64,000 nt of DNA, taken from Rhodococcus opacus (lineage in GTDB: Bacteria > Actinomycetota > Actinomycetes > Mycobacteriales > Mycobacteriaceae). The DNA lies in NCBI RefSeq assembly GCF_012396235.1, contig NZ_JAAXPA010000035.1, positions 1 through 64,000 of the forward strand, read 5' to 3'. Under the pieces are notes generated by a model. That model saw only the letters and a program-made list of their open reading frames with translations, made no database searches and was not told the DNA's origin. Of this stretch, positions 43,138-52,193 are shown in pieces. Numbering within the stretch: position 1 is the first letter of the stretch; each line of letters opens with the position of its first letter. Made by a program: the position numbers and the translations under genes.

Positions 43138-43941
43138 GTGAAGAAGATCGTGCGTACCGCCGCCCTGGTGTTTCTCGTCGGGTCGGTCGGCTACTACCTG
43201 TGGTACGGCCTCGGCGATCGGGGGCGGACGAACTACGGAATCGACGCGCTGTCGTGGGTCGGCCCGCAGATGATCTGGCCGATCGTCGCGGTCAGCGTGG
43301 TCGTGGTCTGTTTCGCCGTCACCGGCGACAGTGTGCTGGCAGTGTTCACGGGGCGGAACAGTGCCGCGTTCCGGCACGGCGCGGTCGGGATCGGGACGGT
43401 GCGGTCGGTGCGCCAGACCGGCATGACGCTCAACGATCAACCGGAAGTGCGGATCGACCTCGGCGTCGAGGGCGCCGACGGCAGGATCTTCGAATCGCAC
43501 GCCAGGATGATCGTGCCGCTGACCGAGTTGGCGCTTCTCCGTCCAGGGGTCGTCCTGCCCGTCCGCTATCTTCCGGACCGCACCGACAAGGTCGAGATCG
43601 ATCGCTCGGGCGACATGTCGACGGCCCAGGATGCGTTGAACCGATCCATGATTCGTGAGGGGATCACCACCCCGGGCAAGCTCGACATCGCGGCCCGCGG
43701 CATCCCCGCGCCGGCGGTGGTGCAGTCGCTCAGCGTGCCCGGCGAGATCCGCAACGGGAATTCGAAGGTCGAACTCGGGCTGGCGGTCTCCCGGCCCGAC
43801 GGCACGACGTTCACCACCCGTGTCGAGAAGTTCCTGCCGCCGCGCAGCGTCGGGCACGTCCAGGTCGGCCGGGTGGTGACGGTCCACTATCTGCCGGCGC
43901 ACGAGCAAGAGGTCGTCATCGCCCTTCCTGCGAATGTGTGA
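43138..43941 (+). CDS. DUF3592-like membrane protein
   Basis: A 267-residue protein with two membrane helices (residues ~7-24 and ~44-64) and an extramembrane part holding two similar beta-domains, each with a pattern like GIGTVRSVRQTG...LRPGVVLPVRYLPDRTDKVEI and PAPAVVQSLSVPG...VQVGRVVTVHYLPAHEQEVVI. This matches the DUF3592 type, of unknown role. GTG 43138 follows GGAGAGGA. Its first residues (MKKIVRT) resemble those of the lipoprotein upstream. Confidence 0.75.
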   Translation: MKKIVRTAALVFLVGSVGYYLWYGLGDRGRTNYGIDALSWVGPQMIWPIVAVSVVVVCFAVTGDSVLAVFTGRNSAAFRHGAVGIGTVRSVRQTGMTLNDQPEVRIDLGVEGADGRIFESHARMIVPLTELALLRPGVVLPVRYLPDRTDKVEIDRSGDMSTAQDALNRSMIREGITTPGKLDIAARGIPAPAVVQSLSVPGEIRNGNSKVELGLAVSRPDGTTFTTRVEKFLPPRSVGHVQVGRVVTVHYLPAHEQEVVIALPANV

Positions 43942-43950
43942 CGACGGCGA

Positions 43951-44385
43951 TCAGTCCCGGGGCGGAAGTCCCAGTGACCGGACGAGGAGCAGGAGTTGTT
44001 CGCGCAGCGGCCCCACGTCGCCGACGGCGGCGGTGAGGGCCGCATCCTCCTTCTCCAGGGTGAGCAGGCGGCGGTAGATCGCGCGGCCCGGCTCGGTGAT
44101 CGCGACCCGCTTGCGCCGCTCGTCGAGTGGATCGGTTTCCCGGGTGACGTACCCGGCGCGTTCGAGGCGGTCGATGGTGCGGCTGATGGTCTGGTCCGTC
44201 ACCCGCGAGACCTTCGCGATGTCCCGCTGCGAGGCAGGCCGGTCGGCGATCGTGTGCAGGCAGATGAGGCCGGCGTGGGTCATGTTCTGTGACCGGAGAA
44301 TGTCCTCCCACGAGTGCTCGACCAGCCGCGCAGCCGTGGACAACAGCCGTCCGGTAGGCCACTCGTCCATGCTGTCGCCCGTCAT
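43951..44385 (-). CDS. MarR-family regulator
   Basis: A 144-residue MarR winged-helix protein: AGLICLHTIADRPASQRDIAKVSRVTDQTISRTIDRLERAGYVTRETDPLDERRKRVAIT covers the recognition helix and wing. ATG 44385 is chosen because GGAGGCGAAGAA precedes it; the longer frame is unlikely. It is divergent from the MMPL transporter with a matching operator between them, so it probably represses both until a toxic compound binds. Confidence 0.88.
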   Translation of the reverse strand: MTGDSMDEWPTGRLLSTAARLVEHSWEDILRSQNMTHAGLICLHTIADRPASQRDIAKVSRVTDQTISRTIDRLERAGYVTRETDPLDERRKRVAITEPGRAIYRRLLTLEKEDAALTAAVGDVGPLREQLLLLVRSLGLPPRD

Positions 44386-44405
44386 TTCTTCGCCTCCATT
44401 TGCAA

Positions 44406-44427
44406 TTTGCTCAGCAGGCTGAACAAA
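44406..44427. promoter_or_regulatory. MarR operator candidate
   Basis: TTTGCTCAGC-AG-GCTGAACAAA is a 22-bp inverted repeat with one mismatch per arm, midway between the divergent MarR and MMPL starts. Size and symmetry suit a MarR dimer. Confidence 0.6.
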
Positions 44428-44484
44428 ATAGGAACATCGCAATCCGGACATCCGGACGTCGAACTGTCCAGCATTGGAGAGCAC

Positions 44485-46626
44485 GTGACCACAACTGCCC
44501 GCCCGCGCCCGGTTCGTCGCCTGCGGTGGATTCTGCCAGCCCTGCTGGTGATCGTCTGGCTGGCCGTCGGCGGTTTCGGTGGTCCGTTCGCCGGCAAACT
44601 CTCCTCGGTCCAGCAGAACGACAGCACGTCGTTCCTGCCCGCGTCGGCCGAGGCCACGGAGGTCTCGGCGCCGCAGAAGGGTTTCACCGACACGCAGTTC
44701 GTGCCGGCGATCGTCGTCGCCGAACGGACGTCGGGGATCACCGCGGCCGACACCGAGTTCCTCGCCGGCACCGCGAACTCCTTCGCCGGTTCGGAGGGAT
44801 TCGGTGACGAGGTGTCACCGCCGATCCCGTCCGCCGACGGCCGGGCACTGCAGCTGTTCGTGCCCGTCGACAGCGCCGGCGAGGTCGGCGACAGTGTCAC
44901 GGAACTCCGGGACGCGCTCGATGCCGCACCGGACGGTCTCACCGTCCTCGTCACCGGACCCGCCGGTCAGGTAGCGGATCTGTCCTCGGCGTTCGCGGGA
45001 ATCGACGGACTGCTGCTCCTGGTGGCGGGTGTCGTCGTGATCCTCATCCTCATCGTCGTCTACCGCAGTCCGATCCTTCCGTTCGCGGTGATCACCTCCG
45101 CCGTCTTCGCGCTGGGACTGTCGAGCCTCCTCGTGTACCTGCTCGCCGACGCCGGTGTGATCGCGCTGAACGGCCAGAGTCAGGGAATCCTGTTCATCCT
45201 GGTCTTCGGTGCCGCGACCGACTACGCCCTGCTGCTCGTGTCCCGCTACCGCGAGGAACTGCGGATCGAGCAGGACAAGTACCGCGCCATGCGGACCGCG
45301 TGGCGGGCGACGCTGGAACCCGTCGCCGCCTCCGCGGGCACCGTCATCGCCGGCGTGCTCTGCCTGCTGCTGTCCGATCTCAACTCCAACCGCGGACTCG
45401 GGCCCGTGGCGGCCATCGGCATCGCGGCGTCGTTCGTCGCGTCCATGACATACCTCCCCGCGGTGCTCGTACTCCTCGGCCGGACGGCGTACTGGCCGAG
45501 CCGGCCCGCGTTCGACGCACGGCACGCAGAGAAGGACGAAGCCGCAGACCACAAGTTCTGGGCCGCGCTCGCGGCACGGATCGGTGCGCACCCACGCCGG
45601 TTCTGGGTGGCGTCGAGCCTGGTGCTGGTGCTCTTCGCGCTCCTGATGCCCCAGTTCGAAGCGAGTGGTGTCGCCGAGTCGGAGACGTTCCTCCTCGACG
45701 TCGATTCCGTTGCGGGCCAGCAGATTCTCGGCGACCACTTCGACGCCGGCTCCGGTTCGCCGGCGGTGATCATCGCGAACGAGGGCTCCCGCGATGCGGT
45801 AGCCGACGCTGCCCGGGTCGAGGGAGTCGGCGACATCACCGTGCTGTCCGCCCCCGGCACGCAGGACCCGCTGGTGGTGGACGGCCGGGTGGCGATCGAA
45901 GCCACCCTGACCGATCCGGCCGATTCCCTCGCGGCCGAGGACACCATCGTCCGCCTGCGTGAGGCCGTCCACCCGATCGACGGCGCCGACGCCCTGGTCG
46001 GCGGCACCACCGCCACGGACCTCGACACCAAGACCACGTCGACGCGTGACCGCACGCTGATCATCCCCGTCGTGATCCTCGTGGTGTTCGCGATCCTGTG
46101 CCTGCTGCTGCGTTCGCTACTCGCGCCGCTGCTGCTGATGGGAACGGTGGTGCTGTCCTTCGCTGCGACGCTGGGCGTCTCGTCCCTGGTCTTCGAGCAC
46201 ATCTTCGGATTCCCGGGTGCCGATCCCGTGGTCCCGCTGTTCGCGTTCGTGTTCCTCGTCGCCCTCGGAATCGATTACAACATCTTCCTCATGACCCGGG
46301 TCCGGGAAGAGGCCCGGCGCATCGGAACCCGGCGCGGCGCGTTGCGCGGCCTGACCGTCACCGGCGGAGTGATCACGTCGGCGGGAGTGGTTCTGGCGGC
46401 GACCTTCTCGGCACTCGCCGTCATTCCGCTGATCTTCCTCGCGCAGATCGCCTTCATCGTGGCGTTCGGCGTGCTCCTCGACGCACTCCTCGTGCGGTCA
46501 CTCCTGGTGCCCGCCCTCACCGTCGACATCGGGCAGAAGATCTGGTGGCCGAGCAAGCTCGCGTCGGCACCGGAACCGGACGAGAACGTCTCTGCGGAGC
46601 CGGAATTGGACTCGAGTCGTATGTGA
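44485..46626 (+). CDS. MMPL-family (RND) transporter
   Basis: A 713-residue RND-type exporter. One helix lies at ~15-33 (ILPALLVIVWLAVGG), a periplasmic loop to ~175, then five helices with the FGAATDYALLLVSRYREEL signature; the second half repeats this with GIDYNIFLMTRVREEARR. Twelve helices in all, as in MMPL proteins that export lipids or drugs. GTG 44485 follows TTGGAGAG. Pairing with a MarR repressor favours an efflux role over a structural lipid. Confidence 0.9.
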   Translation: MTTTARPRPVRRLRWILPALLVIVWLAVGGFGGPFAGKLSSVQQNDSTSFLPASAEATEVSAPQKGFTDTQFVPAIVVAERTSGITAADTEFLAGTANSFAGSEGFGDEVSPPIPSADGRALQLFVPVDSAGEVGDSVTELRDALDAAPDGLTVLVTGPAGQVADLSSAFAGIDGLLLLVAGVVVILILIVVYRSPILPFAVITSAVFALGLSSLLVYLLADAGVIALNGQSQGILFILVFGAATDYALLLVSRYREELRIEQDKYRAMRTAWRATLEPVAASAGTVIAGVLCLLLSDLNSNRGLGPVAAIGIAASFVASMTYLPAVLVLLGRTAYWPSRPAFDARHAEKDEAADHKFWAALAARIGAHPRRFWVASSLVLVLFALLMPQFEASGVAESETFLLDVDSVAGQQILGDHFDAGSGSPAVIIANEGSRDAVADAARVEGVGDITVLSAPGTQDPLVVDGRVAIEATLTDPADSLAAEDTIVRLREAVHPIDGADALVGGTTATDLDTKTTSTRDRTLIIPVVILVVFAILCLLLRSLLAPLLLMGTVVLSFAATLGVSSLVFEHIFGFPGADPVVPLFAFVFLVALGIDYNIFLMTRVREEARRIGTRRGALRGLTVTGGVITSAGVVLAATFSALAVIPLIFLAQIAFIVAFGVLLDALLVRSLLVPALTVDIGQKIWWPSKLASAPEPDENVSAEPELDSSRM

Positions 46627-47100
46627 GCGCGCTCGGCGAATGCCGCAAGCGTGATGTCTGCCTGTTCGCTCATGGTCGCGCAGCCGAGCCTGGCTCGATT
46701 AACGGCACAGCGGGACTGCGCGGTACAACTCGAATGTCGGTGCAGTCAGCAGGGAGGCGACCACGGCCGGTGATCGTCTGGAGGTCCAGTTCTGCGACCC
46801 GGGCACGACCTCGACCGCCGATCCGGCCCGTCCTGGCCTACCTCGATGAGGTGACGGCCGTGGCGGAAGCGGGATGCGTGCCGTCGCTTCTCGAGCTCGA
46901 GAGTTACCGTCCCCTGGTTGGTTGACCTCCGCACAGGACGACTTCGTTCTCGTCGGGGACGTTCCGTGTTCGGCGTCCGTAGACCAGTGTTTCGAGGAGA
47001 AGATGCGGGCGCAGTTGTGGGGCGGTCAGGACGGGTGTGATCGGGGAATCCTGTCGGCCACTACGGATCGCTCGTGGTCGACCTGCCAAGCACTACACGA
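46627..47100. other. Gap without a supported gene
   Basis: Several frames of 60-140 codons cross this ~470-bp stretch on both strands, but they lack good starts, extend antisense into the neighbouring genes and show no family features. It may be decayed sequence; nothing structured was noticed. Confidence 0.4.
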
Positions 47101-47925
47101 TTACGGGTTCGTGACGGTGGGCTCGCCGGAACGTGCGCGGGGTAGCCGGGCGATCGCGGTGGCGACGATGGCCAGCGCGGCGGCCGCCAGCGCGGCGATG
47201 GCGGCGGGCTGTGAGGTGGAACCGTCGCCGGTGGTCCGCGCGACGGCGATCCATACGAGCCCCCAGACGATGGCTGCTGTGACGGTGAAGCGTCCGTGAC
47301 CGGCGACGGCAAGGACCACGGCGACCACGGCGACTACGGTGAGGACGAGCACGGCCCAGGTATCGGCCCCGAGAGCGAACGGATCGATCTCGGCGGCGGC
47401 CAGCGCGGCGGCGATGTTGGCGACCACCGCGACACACACCCAGCCGAGGTACACGAACGCGGTGGCGTCGACCACGATCGCCTCGACACGACTGGACGGC
47501 TTCGTGTTGGTCAGGATGTCGAACACGACGACCAGCATTGCGAGTAACGCGAGAATGGTCAGGACGCTGAGCGACAGTTGTTCGAACTGCACGCAGGCTA
47601 TCCATGCCGCGTTCAGGATCATCGCCGCGGCGAGCCACCACCCGGCGCGGCGTTGCCGAGGATCGGTGCGGTGCGCGGGCAGTGCCTGCCAGATCGCGAG
47701 CGCGAGGAACCCGAGGTAGATCAGGGTCCAGATGGAGAAGGCGGGCCCGCCGGGGGCCACTGCGGTGGCGTCGGTGGCGAGGGCGCCGTCGGCGACCTGG
47801 GAGATCGGGGTTCCCACCAGCGCCCCTGAGCCGATGATCGAACCCACGACCGCCACCACCGCGGAGAGGATCACGACGAGCACACGGGCACCGTCGTGCG
47901 GAGATGATTCGATCGATCCGCTCAT
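47101..47925 (-). CDS. TspO/tryptophan-rich-sensory-like membrane protein
   Basis: A 274-residue integral membrane protein with about eight hydrophobic segments. PAFSIWTLIYLGFLALAIWQALPAHR and ILNAAWIACVQFEQLSLSVLTILALLAML resemble the TspO/MBR-related group with an extended C-terminus. Such proteins bind tetrapyrroles or affect stress responses; a direct function here is unknown. ATG 47925 is supported by AAGGAG; a GTG six bases earlier would overlap that site. Confidence 0.78.
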   Translation of the reverse strand: MSGSIESSPHDGARVLVVILSAVVAVVGSIIGSGALVGTPISQVADGALATDATAVAPGGPAFSIWTLIYLGFLALAIWQALPAHRTDPRQRRAGWWLAAAMILNAAWIACVQFEQLSLSVLTILALLAMLVVVFDILTNTKPSSRVEAIVVDATAFVYLGWVCVAVVANIAAALAAAEIDPFALGADTWAVLVLTVVAVVAVVLAVAGHGRFTVTAAIVWGLVWIAVARTTGDGSTSQPAAIAALAAAALAIVATAIARLPRARSGEPTVTNP

Positions 47926-48064
47926 GGTCACTCCTTTGCGGGAGAACGTCCCTTGTCGAGGATAGGGACTTCAGGAGTGCCGTCTGCCGGTTCGCAGAGA
48001 GACGTTCACAGGTTCCGGAGGCGGAGCCGTGACGGGGGGATCGATGTCACCGCGCACGTGTTCG

Positions 48065-48403
48065 TCACGTGCACGAGCAGGGAGAGCGGTGGTGGTGTGG
48101 TGCCGGAGCGTGTGTGGCGTCGCGGTGGCGGGCTGGGACGCGGGTGCGTCGGGTGTGGCGGGTGCGCTCGTTTTCGGACATGCCACCCCAGATGCCGTAT
48201 GCCTCGGTGGCGGTGAGAGCGTGGGCTCGGCACTGAGCGAGTACGGGGCAGTCCTGGCAGATCTGTGTGGCGGCGCGCTCACGTCGGGCGCGGTCGGGGC
48301 CGCGTTCACCGTCGGGGGAGAAGAACAGGTTGGTGTCGGTGCTGCGGCAGGACGCGCGGTGCTGCCAGTCCCGGTCGGGGGAGTGGCGGAAATGATCAGG
48401 CAC
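48065..48403 (-). CDS. WhiB-family iron-sulfur regulator
   Basis: A ~112-residue WhiB protein with its four cluster ligands: C19 (HRASCR), C49, C52 (CQDC) and C58 (AQCRAHAL), then the GIWGG turn (YGIWGGMSENER) and an arginine-rich DNA-binding tail. WhiB proteins are actinobacterial [4Fe-4S] regulators that bind the sigma factor and sense redox stress or starvation. Start is uncertain: GTG 48403 gives a family-like N-terminus, TTG 48454 adds 17 residues, and neither has a clear ribosome site. Confidence 0.85.
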   Translation of the reverse strand: MPDHFRHSPDRDWQHRASCRSTDTNLFFSPDGERGPDRARRERAATQICQDCPVLAQCRAHALTATEAYGIWGGMSENERTRHTRRTRVPARHRDATHAPAPHHHRSPCSCT

Positions 48404-49014
48404 AGCGGGATGGGTCGCTTTCGGAGTGGAGCGGAGGGCCAAATCTGTCGGCAAGGGCGGTCGCGCGGGTGTGGCTGGCGGACGTGGGTTTGTTGCCGCG
48501 GTATGCCAGGCGGATCGGTGTGGGTTGGCGTGGCCTCCCGGGAAACAACCACGGCGTCGTTCATTTCATCCGAAGGTGTTGTGCGACATGACCCCTCGAC
48601 ACATCGCGGTGTCACTTCTGATGCCCGGGAGGCGGCAGTCGGGTAGCGGCAGCGACAGACCTGGGTCCGGGACTATGATCGGTGCGGCACCACGTCCGCA
48701 GGGCGTGTCGGTGTATTTGATGCCTGGGCTCGACATCGGTGGGACCGGGACGAACCCGGATGATCCACACTCGGTCACCTCTAACGAGGTTGTAAACGGT
48801 GTGCAATTGATGGTAGCGACATGGCGAACGATACCGAAGCGTATCGCTCGAAAGTAACTGTCATCACATCCGCCGTCTCGTTCGCGAGCGTCGTCGGCGA
48901 CCGGCGTGGGCGCCTGATCCGCCACGTCCGGGATCGAGATGTTGCCTGACTGGCCGGACGGTAATCCGGCGCTTCTCCGGCGGTGTTCGAGGGCAGACAT
49001 CGGGCGACGGCGTC
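48404..49014. other. Gap with no supported gene
   Basis: Frames here are long on both strands because of GC content but show no family features. The region holds the whiB promoter area and an inverted repeat CGATAC-N6-GTATCG at 48829-48846. Its left-hand border is the decayed end of the SDR pseudogene. Confidence 0.35.
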
Positions 49015-49247
49015 GGTGGATACCCGACGAGAGGGCTTCGGGCGGGTCGGCGTGAGCGGCATCGACGGTCGAAAAGATCGCCCGCGATGAACCCGGCCGC
49101 CGCGAGGACTCGATCGGTGTAGGCCGGGGGCCTCGCCAGCGTCGAGGTCCACCAGGACGACCTGGCGCTTCGGACAATCTTCTGAAGGGTACGCGCTGTC
49201 GCAAGCCCGATCCCGCCGCGGCCTTCTGTGACGATCGTGGTGTTCAC
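49015..49247 (-). pseudogene. Frameshifted and truncated SDR gene
   Basis: GTG 49247 follows a good ribosome site (GGAGACAGGC) and opens an SDR-like frame with TEGRGGIGLATARTLQK. The next family elements appear in other frames: a VDLDAGEAP-like NAD-specificity segment, then PAYTDRVLAAAGFIAGDL, then STVDAAHADP, so at least three frame changes occur within ~200 bp. After ~49015 no SDR homology remains (no YxxxK). It is the last member of the minus-strand catabolic operon, 16 bp after the SMP-30 gene. Confidence 0.65.
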
Positions 49248-49263
49248 GCCTGTCTCCTCACGT

Positions 49264-50130
49264 TCAGATGGACGCCGGAACTCCGGTGCGCCCGACCTGC
49301 GCGACGGCAACATGAGCGGTCGAGCGTCCTTCGTGAAACTCTTCGAGCGTTGTTGTGTTGCAGCAGAGGTAGAGGGTGTCGAGGTTCTCTCCGCCGAATG
49401 CGCACGCCACTGCCCACGTGTCGGTGACCTCGACCTTATCGGTGATCTGGCCGCCTTCGACGACCCGATAGAAGCCACTGTCGGCGCCGAGGGTCAACGC
49501 GTTCCCGAACCAGAGGCCGCCGTCACTATCCAGGGCGATGCCATCGGGATGAAACGATTCGTCGAGCTGCGCCCAAACTCGGTGGTTGGTCAGACCGCCA
49601 TCTTCCGCCATGTCGAACGCGCTGATGCGGTGCGGGAAGGTTTCCGCGACCAGCAGGGTGCCATGGGGGGTACGTGCGCAGCCGTTGGGGAAGATCAGAT
49701 CTCCAGGAACCTGCGAGACGCTGCCGTCGGCCCGGATGTGGACGAGGTGAGTCGGCTTCGGATCCTCTTCACCGAGCGCGAATCCGAAATTGCCGGCATA
49801 AGCGTCGCCCGCCGGTGACACATACAGGTCGTTGCCGATCCCTCCAGCCAGTGCGCTGAAGTCGGCATACTGCTCGAGCTTGCCGCCGGCGGTGATGCGA
49901 TACACCGACCGCTCGTTCTGCGAGACGACAAGGGGGGTCCCGTCGGGTAGGAAACCGAGTCCGGACGGTCGGCCGGGCACTTTGGTTATCGGCGTTGCGG
50001 TGCCGTCCTCGGCGAAGGTGAGCACCTGTTCGCTGAAGAAGTCGCTGGCCCAGAATTTTCCGTCATGCCAGCGAGGTGCCTCGAGAAACTGATGCCCGGT
50101 CGAGAATACTGTGGGTTGGTAGGTAGCCAT
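49264..50130 (-). CDS. SMP-30/gluconolactonase-family lactone hydrolase
   Basis: A 288-residue six-bladed beta-propeller of the SMP-30/LRE family: HQFLEAPRWHDGKFWASDF with the metal-ligand glutamate, NDLYVSPAGDAYAGNFGF, FPNGCARTPHGTLLVAETFPHRISAFD and HPDGIALDSDGGLWFGNAL supplying the asparagine and aspartate ligands. These open lactone rings with a divalent metal. Directly downstream of a Baeyer-Villiger monooxygenase, it is well placed to hydrolyse the lactone that enzyme makes. ATG 50130 follows AAGGAG. Confidence 0.88.
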   Translation of the reverse strand: MATYQPTVFSTGHQFLEAPRWHDGKFWASDFFSEQVLTFAEDGTATPITKVPGRPSGLGFLPDGTPLVVSQNERSVYRITAGGKLEQYADFSALAGGIGNDLYVSPAGDAYAGNFGFALGEEDPKPTHLVHIRADGSVSQVPGDLIFPNGCARTPHGTLLVAETFPHRISAFDMAEDGGLTNHRVWAQLDESFHPDGIALDSDGGLWFGNALTLGADSGFYRVVEGGQITDKVEVTDTWAVACAFGGENLDTLYLCCNTTTLEEFHEGRSTAHVAVAQVGRTGVPASI

Positions 50131-50175
50131 CGCGTGAACTCCTTAGTCCGTGCGGGTTGAGGTACTGGGTGATTG

Positions 50176-50474
50176 TCACTCGGCTGTCAGGAATTGGGTC
50201 CCGAGCCAGGATTCACACTTGGGCACGATTGTGGACTGGATCGGCTCCTTTGTGGAGAGGGTGGTCGAGATACTGCTGGAAGTCGGCTTCGTCCTGGAAA
50301 TGGGCAACCAGTGCGTAGCTGGCGTTGTTCGGTCGCGTTCGAGGTCGATACCGTGTCGGACATTGCGCGCGTACGGTATTGGTCGACGAAAAATTTGAAA
50401 TCCTTTTGGAATTCGTCGATTTCACTGGTCGAGATGGACGGCTTGAAGGTGAATGTCACGACATGTATGAGCAT
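50176..50474 (-). pseudogene. Dabb-family (stress-responsive A/B barrel) gene with three frameshifts
   Basis: Starting from ATG 50474 (ribosome site GAGGG), the Dabb pattern is MLIHVVTFTFKPSISTSEIDEF in frame 1, ARNVRHGIDLERDR in a second frame, NNASYALVAHFQDEADFQQYL and HPLHKGADPVHNRAQV in a third, and CESWLGTQFLTAE ending at 50176. Joined together they give ~98 residues, the normal family length. The indels are small, so these may be recent mutations or sequencing errors. It lies between the monooxygenase and lactonase genes. Confidence 0.75.
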
Positions 50475-50516
50475 GTCTACCCTCGGGTTCCGATCGGGGT
50501 GGCTGGTCAGGTGAGA

Positions 50517-52148
50517 TCAGACGAGTTCGAACTGCTCCTGATATCCACCGGCAGCAGCCTTCTCGAGGATCTCGAGGTATACCGAAAGACCGCCGGGATA
50601 CATGAGCATTTCGACGGTTTTGCCGGGCACGTTGGCGCCCATGTACCAAGACTTGGCCAGCGGGAACAGGGTGGCCGAGGTCAGCTCTGCGATATGCGCA
50701 CCCCAATATTGCTGGGCTTCCGGCTTGGCCTCGATACGGGTGTAGCCGTTGTTCCGCATGTGCTCGACGATCTGGATCAGATGTTCGCCTTCAAGTTCGG
50801 CGCATGTCGGACCATTGCAGAATGCGTTCGGGCTCTGGGGTCCGTAGACGTACAGGAGATTCGGGAAGCCTACTGTCGCCTTGCCTAGTGCTGTCCGGCT
50901 GCCGCCGCGGAACACCTCCTCGAAGGTCTCATTTCTGGTGCCGCGAATATCGATGGCAGTCAAGCCTCCGGTGACCGAGTCGAAGCCGGTGGCCAGCACG
51001 ATGACATCGACTTCGTGTCGGGTACCGTCCGCGGTGACGATGGCGTCACTGGCGACCTCCCGGATCGGATTGGCAGAGGTATCGACGAGCTCGACATTGT
51101 CACGGCACAGGCTCTCGAAGTAGTTCTGCTCCAGGGAGACACGCTTGACGCCCCATGGATGGATCGGCTCGGTCGGTGCAAGCAGTTCCACCAGCTCCGG
51201 CCTGGTGATACGTTGACGTGTCTTGTCCCGCCAGAACGCGTACAGGATGTCGTTGTCGTCCTTGTCGAACAGGACATTCAGGAAGCCACCCAGCCAGGGC
51301 TGCAGTCCACCGTTGGTCCAGAGTTCCTCGAGTATTTCGTTGCGACGTTCCTCGGTCAGATCCTGGATGTTCTCTTTGAGGAAGTCATAATCGAAACCGG
51401 CCCAGGTGTTCTTGCGATTGGCGAATCGCTCCGGATAGGTCTTCTTCATCTCGGCATTGTCCGCCTCACCAAGCGCCCGCTGATTCATCGGAAGCGCGGT
51501 GTTGGGGGTGCGCTGGAACACCGTCAGATGATCTGCGACCTTCGAGGCCTCCTGGATTACCTGGATGCCGCTGGCTCCGGTGCCGATGACGGCGACCCGC
51601 TTGCCCGCAAGGTCGTAGCCCTCCAGTGGCCAGCGTGCTGTGTGGAAGCAGTCGCCCGCGAACTTTTCGAGGCCAGGGATGTTGGGGAAGAGGGGCTTGG
51701 AGCCGGCACCGAGACACATGATCACGAACCGCGCCTGGGTGGTGAATTCCTCACCGGTGCGCTCGTTGCGGGAAACCAATGTCCACGTATGGGTTTCTTC
51801 GTCGAATCGGCCTGCCAGGACGCGGGTCTCGTAGCGGACGTCTTTGCTCAGGTCGAGCTTCTCGTCGACGTATTCGAAGTAGCGAACCAGCTCGTCACGA
51901 CCGGGGTACATCTCGCTCCAGTTCCAGTCGCGCCAGAGCTCTTCACGCGAGAACTGGTAGACCGGCGCCCAGGTATCGACGCGTGCACCTGGATAGGAAT
52001 TCCAATGCCAGACGCCGCCGAGTCCGGTGCCGGCCTCGTAGATCTTGACGTTGTAGCCGAGGGTGCGCAGCCGGTCGAGCTGGTAGACGCCGGAGAAGCC
52101 GCCGCCGATGACGAGGACGTCGAGCTCCTCGAGGAGTGTGGTGTTCAA
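50517..52148 (-). CDS. Baeyer-Villiger flavin monooxygenase
   Basis: A 543-residue FAD/NADPH monooxygenase. The first Rossmann motif is VIGGGFSG near 13-20, then the type I Baeyer-Villiger fingerprint FxGxxxHxxxWP at F163-P174 (FAGDCFHTARWP), and the NADPH motif GTGASG at 189-194. VIVLATGFDSVTGG and NAFCNGPTCAELEG near the end fit the cyclohexanone/steroid monooxygenase branch. It inserts oxygen next to a ketone, giving an ester or lactone. Together with the lactonase and beta-oxidation genes it suggests cyclic-ketone breakdown. Confidence 0.92.
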   Translation of the reverse strand: MNTTLLEELDVLVIGGGFSGVYQLDRLRTLGYNVKIYEAGTGLGGVWHWNSYPGARVDTWAPVYQFSREELWRDWNWSEMYPGRDELVRYFEYVDEKLDLSKDVRYETRVLAGRFDEETHTWTLVSRNERTGEEFTTQARFVIMCLGAGSKPLFPNIPGLEKFAGDCFHTARWPLEGYDLAGKRVAVIGTGASGIQVIQEASKVADHLTVFQRTPNTALPMNQRALGEADNAEMKKTYPERFANRKNTWAGFDYDFLKENIQDLTEERRNEILEELWTNGGLQPWLGGFLNVLFDKDDNDILYAFWRDKTRQRITRPELVELLAPTEPIHPWGVKRVSLEQNYFESLCRDNVELVDTSANPIREVASDAIVTADGTRHEVDVIVLATGFDSVTGGLTAIDIRGTRNETFEEVFRGGSRTALGKATVGFPNLLYVYGPQSPNAFCNGPTCAELEGEHLIQIVEHMRNNGYTRIEAKPEAQQYWGAHIAELTSATLFPLAKSWYMGANVPGKTVEMLMYPGGLSVYLEILEKAAAGGYQEQFELV

Positions 52149-52193
52149 GGGATTTCCTTCCGGAAGGGGTACGAGGGAGATGGGGGAGTGCGA

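Noticed and set aside
46874-47299. A 141-residue plus-strand frame
   Set aside because: Half of it is antisense to the TspO-like gene and the remainder lacks any start signal or motif.
48566-49204. A 212-residue minus-strand frame
   Set aside because: It carries a short SDR remnant in the middle, but the whole frame is not a coherent protein; treated as pseudogene plus gap.
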